Source of the DNA: Phylloscopus collybita
Lineage: Eukaryota > Chordata > Aves > Passeriformes > Phylloscopidae
Direction of reading: 5' to 3'
Length of the DNA: 64,000 nucleotides
Assembly: GCA_027886175.1 (NCBI GenBank)
Contig: JAJNNQ010000016.1
Coordinates: 1,927,001-1,991,000, forward strand
Under the pieces are notes generated by a model. That model ran no database searches and had not been told where the DNA came from. It saw only the letters and a list, made by a program, of their open reading frames with translations. Shown here piece by piece: positions 33,161 to 44,500 of the stretch (position 1 is the stretch's first letter; each line of letters opens with the position of its first letter). Made by a program: the position numbers and the translations under genes.

Positions 33161-33920
33161 TTATCCCCCCCGACGCCGATTGTTCTCCCGGCGCATCCCT
33201 GCGGGAGGCGCTCCCGCTCCACGGCTCGGGATGCGGGGTCCGGCCGGAGGAAGGGAAGGGAAGGGAAGGGAAGGGAAGGGAAGGGAAGGGAAGGGAAGGG
33301 AAGGGAAGGGAAGGGAAGGGAAGGGAAGGGAAGGGAAGGGAAGGGAAGGCCTTGTTCTGCTCCCAAAGGCGCTCCGGGGGTATCCGCCGCCGGAGAGGTG
33401 TCCTGCCAGCTCATTTCTCCACGGAAGGCTGTCCCACAGGATGGTTTTGAAACCGGCACGGGGGAGGGGAACGCAGCCGCACCCTCCCAGCACCCAGCTT
33501 TGGCCCGTCTGAGTGCTCCCTCGTGTCCTCTTCCCTTCCAGCGCAGGGAATTTCCCCGTGGCTCTCTGCCCGCAGCTGGACGGAGGCGGGGATTCCCTCT
33601 GCGGGCACATCTGGTGCCCCCAATGCCCCTGGGGATGGGCTGGCTGCCCTTCTCACAGCCCCCAAAGTAGAATCCCTCTTTTCCCCCCTGTCCTGGATGT
33701 GTCTCCCACCCCCCTTTTCACGGCTCACCTGCAAAGAGGAGCAAAAAGGGAGCTGCCCGCAGCCTTCCCCCGCGGGTCCCTGTGGAAACTTTGCAGCTCT
33801 GTTTTTACCCGGACTCACAGCCCTGTCATCGCTCCCCCCTCTTCCTGAGCCTCTCGCAGCCCCCCCAGCCGTACTTTCCATCCCTTCCCTTGCTGCAGAG
33901 GCTCCAATGTCCCGGACCAA
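33160..33920. other. CpG-rich block without an assigned gene
   Basis: Locally GC- and CpG-rich sequence around the AAGGG array (for example CCCCCCGACGCCGATTG). No recognised coding exon. It could be an unassigned promoter or a product of repeat-driven GC drift. Confidence 0.4.
33251..33345 (+). repeat. (AAGGG)19 microsatellite
   Basis: Nineteen uninterrupted AAGGG units, directly preceded by a CpG-rich block and the G/T minisatellite. Confidence 0.97.
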
Positions 33921-36900
33921 CCCTCACCCCGCGGGTTCTCTCTCCCCTTGCCCTGCTCACGGAATGATGGACAAGCTAAAGGTTGGAGGAAATACAGGAA
34001 AATGTCTTTCTTATCCTGTAATGACCAAGGGGGGAGGAGGCAGCCTTGATAAAAATGACAAGGCAGGAGAATTGAGAGCCAGACCCTTCACCTGCCCGTC
34101 CCTCAGTGCACAGAGAGCACTCCATAGACCCGCTGTGATTGCAACTGGCCTGGAAAAGAGAGGAATTAAGGGCTGAGCCAATTAGAGCTACAGGTTTCTG
34201 ACCAAGGAAATCTCCTTCTGCTACCTGTGAAGAGGCTAATTCCCAGCCTTTTACAGGGAGAAAACGTGAGGCAGGCTGATCATTTTGGGGCTGGTGGGAA
34301 ACGCTGGAGGGAAGCTTTGTGTTTTATGGCCAGAGGGCTTTGCTTAGCATCCACCACCTGCACAGCCCCACTGCAGCGATGGGGGCTCACAGGACAGACA
34401 GATCCAGCTGCTTGCTTGGGCCTGTCTCTGTCTTCAACCACTTCAGCTTTGCTCCTCTGTTTTTCCTGGCGTGATTTCTGACAGCAACGCCCCCCTCCCG
34501 TGCTGGATCATTTCCCGGCGGTGAGTGACCAGGAGGCAAACATTTCATCCCCTAAATTGCCCTAAAGGCAGTCTGGGATGCTCTGCTGCAAACCAAGCTC
34601 CATCCAGCTCCCATTGAAACAAACTGCACCTGAAGAGGCCACAGGGAGTGGCAGATGGGGGAGGTGACAGGCACAAGGCTTCAGGTGTTGCTGTGGCTGC
34701 TTGAAGTAAATCCTGATAGAAACTTCCATGGGTTCTCTACTCTCCTTCCTAGCCCCTGAGCGTGGCTGGAGACTGCAGCAGGCTCTTTTTGCCTCTTGTG
34801 TCTGCTCTGCTCAGCCTCCCACCACCCCTGAGGCTGCCTCCTCCTCCTCTTCCACCTCAGGTGCTGAAGCTCTCTCAAGCTGGCACTTTCTTTCCTTGTC
34901 CACCACCAGCACCTCGGGCAAAGAGCCTCACCTTGTACCTGGTGCTCCACAAGGCAGTTCTTGGGAAAGAATTCACTTTCTTTGAAAAGAATGGGCTGAT
35001 CCTTTAGTCTTCTTTTTTTCTCTCTACTGCCTTCCTAAAACCGTGCTAAAAGGAGGTCAAATCCCCTTCAGTAATTTACCTTCCCGTGCTGTAAGCACCC
35101 CAGAGATGGTGCCAAACTGGTGGTGGGAGGAGAGGCAGCCCAAGCAAATCCTGTCTGCCAGGTGGTCTCTGTCTCTAAGCACAGCTTCTGAGCTGGATGC
35201 AGCTGCTGTGGGGCTTGGGGAAGGGGGGAACAGGGGACCTGTGCAGGGTCCTGGCCAGGTGACTCAGGCTTGATCCTGTGTGATGCTGTGGAGGCATTCC
35301 AGACTCCCTGATCACTCCAGGCTGAGTGATGGGAGACACCCTCTTCCACTGCAGGCTGCAGATTAAAACCTCCCATTCAAATTTGGGTATCCCTGTACTT
35401 TTCAACAAGGAGAGGAAAAAAAATTAGGAAAATAACCCCCATGATTAAGACAGGCTTAAAAATTTAATTATAGCCTATGTTCTGAAAGAGACAAGCAAGA
35501 GAGCATTATATGTGATGTATTTGCCAACAAATGTGAGCAGGGAGCCAAGGTACTGGGGGAAAGGGAACAGACTGGCAGCAAAACCCTTGGAATATTGCTG
35601 CTGAAAGCCCGAGTCTCAGTGAAGCCCTGCAGCCAAATTTACCCAGAGCTTTGGAGCTGAATGGATTGATCTTTCATAACTGCTGTGGTCCAGCCTAAAT
35701 TCCTCCTTTTTTTTTTTTTTTTTTGCACACCTGGAGTTAGAGAGGCGGGGATGCAGCCTGGGCTTTCTCAGTCTGCACCTTTCTCCCAGCTAAGGAGGAG
35801 CAGACCCCCAGCAGCAGGGCAGGCTGGCTCTCCCCCTGCCACACTCACCTTTTTGAGCATCAGACCTGTGCCTTTTTAACCCCCTGTAATTTCTGCAGGA
35901 GCCTGGTTTTGCTGTCAGCCTGAGCAGCATCACAGCCTGGTGGCTGCAGGCACTTGGGAAGTGGGGAAGTGGCCACGGGCACAGCAGGCTTGTCCTGGGA
36001 AAGCAAGAACAACCTGCACACAGCAGGTAAAAACTGGGCCCAGCAGGCACTTGGCAAATGGAAGGTCTAGCCCTACAACTCCTGCAGGTAATGAGGGGAA
36101 AGGAGGACTGCAGGTAGTCCAAAAAGTGGTTCAGGACCCCAGGAGACAGCATACAGGAAGGGCTGAAAGCTTTCTGCTGTGCTAGAAAATGAAGGGCCAT
36201 GGGTCAGCCTGTGTGTTGAGAGGAGCCCAGCTCCTCCCACAAAGGCTCTGTAATGATTAGCTTCACCTTGGCAGCAAAGAGGCTTACTTAGAGGAGAATC
36301 AACTCGTGGCAAATAAAGATCTTCATCCATCCACATATAGCAAAGCTGAAGGATCAGGCTGCTGAGAGGGACAGGGCTTTGGGGGGCTGGTTAGCAGCCA
36401 GGCTGCTGGTTGGCAGTGGTTCTCCTCAGCAGCATTCCAAGTAAAGGCACTTCCCAAGTCAGCATTTATAACCTGGCCATGTCCAAAGCCTGCCCTGGGG
36501 ACTTTAGTCTGAGCTCTGTTTGCAACACCCATGGAGCAGGAGGGAGGGTGGCCCTGCTCTGCCCACTCCTGCCAGGGCCAAACCTGCATCAGGGCCCAGG
36601 AGAGGTCAGTCTGCAAAAAAAGCACCAGGATGCTTCAGAGGAAGATGTTGGGGCTGTGGGCAGAGAGAGCTGGAGTGGAGGGAGCTTTGAGGCACCTCAA
36701 CCCCCCCAGTTAGCCAGGGGTGTGAGTGGGTTCTCACTTTGTCATGTCTGTGGTTTGTGCTGCTGCCCTCTGCCATGCACACACCTGCAGCCTGTTGTGA
36801 CTTTATTTGTGTTCTGTGGTGGGGTTTGTGGCCTGTTTGGCTTGGTTGGTTTCTGTTTTCTCTGGGATAACCAGAGATGAAGTTGCAGCCTGTGAACTGT

Positions 36901-38103
36901 GGGCAGCTGGGCACACAGGCTCTGCACAGCCTGACCCACTCCTGCAGTTAAGTGTGTTTGCCTCCTGCTAAGGTGCTCCAACCAAGGTCAGTGGAAATAA
37001 TAAACACTGTGGCCAGGCAGCTTGAGACAATTAACATTTGAGAGCATAAAGAGAGCCTGTTGGCCCAGGCTGGTCAGATTAGGAAACAAAAGCCTCTGCA
37101 AGTCTGTGCTTCAGAGGAGAAAGAAGCCTTGCAGTAGGAACTTCTGTCAATTCTCCCTTGGCTGATGCAAACCAACATGATTGTACTGAAGTCAGGGGAA
37201 GATGCTCTTTGATCCTTGGCATATGTGTGCTGAAGGATTTTTCTGAATTTATTTAGCAACCTGATTAAGATTTCTTTTTCCCTTTTTTTTTTTTTTTTTT
37301 TTTTTGAAGTCTCCCTGCAACGAGTTCTCCTCTTGATATTAAGACAGGGAATCAGCTTGTCAAGAGACTCTTTCTTGTGTAGGTTTGAGTGGGTTTTTTT
37401 TGTTGTTTTTTTTTTTTTTGCCAAGGAACTGGTAACCAGAGAGGTCCAAATGAGCCCTCTGGATATCCACAGCAGTTCCCCACCAAGGTGAAAATCTGAC
37501 AGCCTGAATAAAGCCACATTTGCACGATGAGTTCAGCAACAAAGGCTGGTAGTGGGACTCCCTGAAACCAAAAGGTATTTCCTAAAAATGTCTGTGTTAA
37601 CGTGGCCTTGTACAGGGGGGAGAGCTTTAATCAAGCTGGGTCTGGGAAGCCAGGATGTTTTTGACTTAACCTGAAATGTGTTTTGTCTTCCTTTTGACCA
37701 GAGGACAGGAGAAGAGTTTGTAGTAAAAAAAAAAAAAAAAAAAAACAACAAAAAAACCAAAAACTGCTGGCAACTGAGGCACCTCTCTTCTGGCTTTATG
37801 ATCACCGTGCCACCAGGCTGCAATGTTCTGGGAGCAAGTTCCACCATGGTAAGTCCTGAAATAGCAGCCATCAGACCTATGACTGGTTCCTCCACCTAAC
37901 AGTGCTATTTTGGCAGCAGGCCCAGGGTTCAACATGACAAGAGTCATTTTGCAGTCCTTGCTCTCTTGAAGGTCAGTGGCCCAAATGGTTGGATGTTTGT
38001 CTTTAGCTGCTTCCGGACAAGGGCTGCATTTTGTAATGATAAGCCAAAATTCAGAGAGATCCTGGTGTTGGCAATCTCCTGCTGACTCTAATTGGAAAGC
38101 ATT
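33921..38103. other. Intergenic, HDHD5 to ADA2
   Basis: No recognisable gene. Contains poly-T tracts at about 35707-35724, 37280-37305 and 37397-37420, and an A-run at 37727-37745. Short open frames are not similar to known families. Confidence 0.5.
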
Positions 38104-38130
38104 TTTATTCTTTTTTTTTTAATTTTTATT
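38104..38130 (-). other. Putative poly(A) signals for ADA2
   Basis: Plus-strand TTTATT at 38104-38109 and 38125-38130 reads AATAAA on the minus strand, about 310-340 nt past the ADA2 stop. They lie in a T-rich tract, so one could be chance. Confidence 0.4.
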
Positions 38131-38443
38131 TTTTTTTCCCTGAATAAGGATGTCAGGATTTGGCCATTGGCAATTTTGAATTGACTCTTTTCGAGCAGGG
38201 CCATTTCTTGTGGTTGCTCTAAAGGCTCGCTGCCCCCTTTTATCTCCAGTCCATGAGTTTCACAGGACAGTGCAGCTCCTTCTTAGCTTTAAGCCCATTA
38301 AGCCTGGCTTAGCAGAGCCAGGTGAGACTTTGCCGTGCATTCATCTGCTCGGGTCACGTGGAAGAAGCAGTCTCTCCCTCTCAGCCATCAGCCTGGCTCT
38401 CTCTAGCTTGCCAAAATGCCTTCTGAGATGAGCCTTGTCCTCC

Positions 38444-38552
38444 CTACAGCTCCCCTGGAAAGCTGTCAGAGAGGTCAGCCACAAATTGGTCCCATTTTTT
38501 CTGCCAGACCTCTTTGGCCTTGGCTTTCTCATCCGGTCGCATGGCGCTGTAT
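38444..38552 (-). CDS. ADA2: ADA2 exon 9 (C-terminus)
   Basis: Completes Lys480, then [20 protein letters not shown] to SDSFPGEL, stop TAG at 38444-38446. Human ends KKRWDKFIADVATK; this copy is slightly longer. The acceptor is CTCACAG. Confidence 0.93.
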
Positions 38553-41500
38553 CTGTGAGGAGGAGGAGGAGGAAAGGCAGTATCAGGCAGGAGACAAGGG
38601 GCAGCTATTTCCAGAGCAGCACCCAAATGAAAAGGCAGCAGGCAGCAAGAGATTAACCCTTGCAGGACATGGCTGCACCACACAGAGTAACAGGGTGTAA
38701 AACAGGCAGGAGCTGAGGAAGGTGCAGGAAGACCCTGGGCATCATATCCAAACTCTTTTTGGACATTTAGAACTGTCCAGTTAATAGAGAGAAAAAAAGG
38801 GGGTTAAACACACCCAAAGTAAATGCTAATTGTTTTCCTGTCTTTCCCAGAGGAGTCATGGCAAACACTGCAGCAAGTCAAATTTTGGCAGAAATAGAAA
38901 AGGGATACAAAGATGTACAATTTCTCCCAAGCTCAGAACCAGGTGGTGGAGACAAGTTCACAAAGGAAAAGGAAGAATATACTGAGGCATGGAGTCAGAG
39001 AAAGGCACTTGAGAGCACAGGCAGAGGAGCCTCTGTGTCCCTGTGTCCTGCCTTTGGACGAGACACACAGAGGAGGTTTTGGATTAACAGAAGCCCAGCT
39101 CTTGGCAGAGGAGACTCCAGGGCCAAAACCCAAATGCAGGCAAGGGGGGCAAGCTGATAGTCTCCTTGTGATTACTGTGACGAGGTGAGAGAGGTGATGA
39201 ACTTACTTTATGGAGTTGAGGGCAAGTTGTTTGAGGGTCCTCAGGTCAGCGCTCATCCCCCCGATGGCCATGAACACCTCGTAGAAGTCGTAGGAGACTC
39301 CCTTGGCCCCAAAGACAGGGGGATCATCGGGGCTGATCACAATGGGGTGCCCCTCAGCCATGAGCTCAGCTGCAGGGTGGCTCCTCAGGTCAGCTACCAA
39401 CAGCAGGACCTGGGTGGAGAGGAGTGGGAGACATCACCAGGCCAGGTTATGGCTGCAGCTGTGTCCCACTGACACCTGCCAGGGCTGCCTGTGACAGTGC
39501 TCAGGGAGGGACAGGCTCCAGAGGGCTGTTCAGAATGTTTTCTGCTCTGAGCTGCTGCAGGAGGAGCCAGCTAGTCTCCACTGACTCTGCAAGGAGATTA
39601 ATTTCTTAAATAAATCACCTTAATCAAGGCCAGTGGGGTGAATAACTTGTGCTTGTTTAGGACAATTTGACTGTGAGCACTGCAGGAGCAATCTTTTGGT
39701 TGCACATGTGCTGTGGTGTTCAGCTTGAGTGGAGCTGGTGTCAGGGTTCTGTCCCTTAAGGCTCACACCAGGAAACCTCCACCCAGAGCATCCTGTCTGC
39801 TGCACCCAGGGGACAATGGCACCACGCTCATGTGCTGCACAGGAATCCCCCCTGGTCATGAATTGTGCAAAACCAAGGGCTTCCAGTTACAACCCCAGCT
39901 TCTCAGCCTCTGGCCCTCCTGGTTTGAGGTACTTTCAATTACATCTCTGTGGCTCTGGGCCTCATCTCCACAGGGGATGATTGCCTTCCCAAGTTCCTCT
40001 GGATAGGAATTTAAATTATTTTTTTGCTGACTGGCATTACTAGCCATATATATATATTCCCAATGTACATCTACGTAGCAAACTGCAGTGTAAGGTGGTG
40101 CAAAGGAAACTAAGCCAGCCTGTGTGCATCAAAACCTGTAGGTGCCCCCCAGCTGCCCCTCACAGCTATGGCAAACACCTTCCCAGTGACCCAGCCACGA
40201 GACCTAAGCTTTTAACAACATACCTGGTTGGAGATGGGGCAGACTTCCACAGGAATATCCCTCTTCAGTGACAAATTTTTGGCTACTGGGTGTTTAATGA
40301 GAGCAAGTCCATGGCCAATTCTGCTGGTATTCAGCAGCAATGCATCCAGCACGTTGTTGTCTACAGAGGTGCCCTGCAAGTCTGAGCAGAGACAGACAAC
40401 AGTCACTGCAGTGCTGTGAGGAGATAAAGCTGCTCAGACTGCTGGGTGATTTTGTTAATGGATGTCCCAGCTGTGAGCTGAGAGGGTTGCTCGTGCTCAG
40501 AGCTTCCACTTGGCATTTCCAGTGGCACAGGGCTCTGAATCTGCCCAACACAGAGGCAGATACCCACTCACCTCACCTGGCTTTCAGTGTTTACAGTATT
40601 GCCCTTGCAGCTGAGCTAATTATGTTGGACTCTGTTAATTGTCAATGGAGAGAAGTCACAATGACTGGGGAGCAGCCTGTGCATTAGAATGAGGTGCATT
40701 GGGGCTTGGAAGTGCTTGCTCCTGCCCGTGGCTATAAAGGGAGCCCAGGGTAACCACACTTTTTTCTGGAGATGTCAAGGTGCAACACACGAGACACAAG
40801 TTGGACACGACCCTCGTGGTTAGGAGAAATCCCACCAACACAGACTGAATAATATAAAATATTATAATATAATGTGCCAATAAGAATGCAGTGCTCCAGG
40901 AATGGAGGGCACATCAGGTACTTTGATCAGCCTGCTCAGCCAAGACTCAAGCCTGGCTCAAACGTTATTTCACCTCAAAATGTAAAATGGTGCTTGGGGG
41001 ACCCTGCTGCCGTTGTGGATGGGAGGTGAGTGCTGTTCCAAGGGGGAAATGGCTACCAGCAGTGACTCCTTGTCACAGCAGGTGAAAGATGCTGAGCAAT
41101 GGGACACACCTAGAGCCAGCAGCAGGGAGCAGGTAAGGCAGGGGTCATGTGGGAGTGCCACAGCTCCAAACTGACACAGGGAGAAGCCCAGGGGAAAGTG
41201 GTTATGTGCACATGTATGCACACACATCCTCTTGACAGAGCCAGCAGGCAAGCCAGGCTTGCTGCTTCTCCTCTCAGCAAGATTTCAGTCTCGCCTCTGC
41301 AAGCAGCAACAAGCCTCGAGCCCTCATGCTCACCAGTCTCCCCAGCATGGAAGAAGTAGGGCAAGTTGACCCCCATGGAATATGGGATGGTCAGGGCATC
41401 CTTCAGGTCCCATAGGGAATGACCTTCGTCCTCATCACCAACCTGGGGGAAGCAGAAAGGTATTTTTTTGAGCAGGCTTGGGGAGATGGTGGGACTTACA

Positions 41501-44500
41501 GCTCTGTATAAATGAGGTGCCAGCTGTGCTGAAATTACAATGCTGTGGGGTAGGGAGCTGATTCTTTCAGGGGATTTTGTCAATTACCCTGAACAAAATC
41601 CTTAGCTGGAGGATTTGCAATTCATTAACACTGATTTCAGCACAGCAGCCGAGGTTCTGGCTCTGGTGTACAGCATATGCCAGGGTATGGACGTGGTTGT
41701 ATCACCAGGGGTTAATGTGAAGCCCCAGAAGAAATAAATACAGTTACCAGGTCAAAGCCTGCCAGGGTGTCTGGGAAGCGGGCTCTGAGTGCCATGGCAG
41801 TGAGGATGGCTTCTTTGATCTGGGAAACGTTCAGCATCCTAGAGAGCAAGAGAGAGAGAGCTGACTCCCGTGGGCCTGCCTGCTCGGGGTTTGAGTTGTG
41901 AAATGGGGCCCCCAGGGGGACTCCCAAAATGCAAGTTGCTCCTGAATCTGACAACCAGCTTCAGGTCTCTAGAGGAGCAGCAGCAGAAAATTGATATTAT
42001 GAAAGGAAACCCATGAATGACCAGGAAATGCCTGGCCAGACCCTGCTGTCACTTGAGTTGAGGCATGCTTGTCTAACTCCCTGGCTTTCCCATTTCCCAA
42101 GCAGGGAAGGGAACAAAACAGCGTGGAGAGAAAACGTTGAATTTTTATTTTTTTTTTCCTTTCCTGCCGGCTGTTTTGTTGGGAGCTGAGGCATTAACTG
42201 CATTTCAAGGGAGTTTTGCATTTAGGTTTCTTCCAGCCTACACGTGACTCCTTGTCACAGCAGGTCAAAGATGCTGAGCAATGAGACATCTACAAGAAGC
42301 AGGGAGCAGGTAAGGCAGGGGTCATGTGGGAGTGCCACAGCTCCAAACTGACACAGGGAGGAGCACAGGGGAAAGTGGTTATGTGCATGTGTATGCACAC
42401 ACATCCTCTTGATATGTGAGGCATTTCAAGGGAGTTTTACATTTAGGTTTCTTCCAGCCTACACGTGACTCCTTGTCACAGCAGGTCAAAGATGCTGAGC
42501 AACGGGACACCTACAAGAAGCAGGGAGCAGGTAAGGGAGGAGTCATGTGGGAATGCCACAGCTCCAAACTGACACAGGGAGAAGCCCAGGGGAAAGTGGT
42601 TATGTGCACATGTATGCACACACATCCTCTCAATATTTCAAGGGAGTTTTGCATTTAGGTTTCTTCCAGCCCTATCAGCCTTCAGCTCCTGGGTGCATTT
42701 TGCAGACTGTGCCCATGCTCAAGCTGGCCAGAGAGGCGAGCCAGCCCCGAACTGGAGAGGGCACTGTGCCAAAGCAGAGCCAGTGAGCGCTGCTGAGAGC
42801 TCTGAGGATCACCTCACATGACTCGGTGGCATCTGGCTGACTTGGAGAGCAGCCTGGTGCCCGCCCGCCCGGGCGGCAGCGCGGACATTCCGTACACGGG
42901 GGAGCGGCCCCTGCAGGCTCCCACTGGGACCCCTGCCCATCCTGCTGGGGCACTGCTGTCACTGCCTCACTCGCTCTCTGCAGGGAGAGGGAGAGCAGGC
43001 ACGGCTTGGACAGGCACACACAGCCCTGCCTGGCCCGCTCCCTCTCCCAGGGTTTGTGGACGCTCCCGCCCCGCTCGCCTCGCACGTACGCAGACTTATA
43101 TGGATGAGTTCTCTCCCTCAGCCTTTTCCACAGGCCAGGGAATGCTTCAGGAGTCACCACCCCAGCTCTAAGAATGCCCGTGGACGCTGCCAACCCATCT
43201 CTGGCGCTCCAGCCCAGCCCTTGGCGTTGCTCCTCCCAGCCCTCTGCCCCCCTCCGAGCCAGCCGCGGAACTGCTCAGCCCCTACCTGTGTGCTGCCAAG
43301 ATGATCTTGGCTCCCACAAAGTCTGGGTGCTCCTTCACAAACTGCCTGGTCACTGCCTGGTAGGTGGCCACGGACCAGGATTTGTCGTGCCGGGTGCCGT
43401 CCAGCTCGTACACCTGCAGGGTGGAGGGCAGGTGGTGAGCGGTGGGGACCAGGGCAGCTCTGCTGGGACGGGGCGGGGGTGTCCTAGGTGACAATGTAAA
43501 ATTGTGCCCAGGGTCTGTATTCTATCCCCATGAGCCCTTGGAGCCAAGGTGGGGCAGTGTTTTCCTTATCTCCTGTTAACGAGCCTAACAATGCCTTGCC
43601 ACATGACTCATAGATAACTTCCTCCAGGAGTTATCTCTGGTTAATGGGCCATCAAGGACCCACTGCATGACTCATAGGATGAGATCATCCCATTGTGAGA
43701 TGCTCTGCCCAGGGGGAGGAGCCAAGCATTCCCACCTGGATATAATCCAGGGTTTGAGACATCACAAGCAGCTTCTATCCACTGGACTCCCAGAGGAGAC
43801 AAGAGCTACCAGGTGGAATCACTGCTTTGACAAGAACATCTCATCTGGTTCCACTGGATTCCTGGAGGAAGACTGGACCCTTCTCTCGCAGGATCATCTC
43901 TACTCCAACAAAACCACATCTGCCACTCCAGGAGGACTCACTTTTGGACTGCTTCAAACACCCTGACCAACAGGGTGTCAGGTTGTATTGTTCCATTTAT
44001 TTTATTTTACCCTTTTTTCCCTCTCTTCTCCTATTAAATTGTATCTCTGACTGGGAGTCTCACTGGTTTTGCTTTCAAACCAGCACAGGGGGGAAACGAG
44101 GTGACAAAAAGAGAGGGAAGCTAAGTGCTACACTCCTGAGAGCAGGGCAGGAGAACAAAAGCAGTCAAATCTGCACAGAGTATTTTCTTCTCTGAGCTGG
44201 CAAGAACCAGGGAGTGGGTTTCCTCCCCCCTGTGTGATACAAGTTTCTCCCCGCTCAGGCATGGCAAGCAAACGCCCTTGAGAAGCCAGAGGAGACCGTG
44301 ACCTCTCCCTCCTGCCTGTATCCAGTGCTGGAGTGTTTTGTCCAGCTGTCTGGCAGCTGACACGTGCTCTGTGCCCTGCAGTGGCAGTGTGTCAGCCCAG
44401 GCAGCCCCAAGGCACGCCATGGCTGAGCTCCATAAGCTGCCAGCTGAGCTGGGCTTCTGCTCCCCTCTGCCAGAGGCTGGCTCCCTGACCTTGAGTCAGC

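Noticed and set aside
32389..33459. 356-codon minus-strand frame rich in Pro, Lys, Gln and Asn
   Set aside because: It is a translation of the G/T minisatellite and AAGGG array; the periodic sequence explains the lack of stops.
33523..34176. 217-codon plus-strand frame in the CpG-rich block
   Set aside because: No recognisable domain and no splice or promoter context; long frames are expected in GC-rich DNA.
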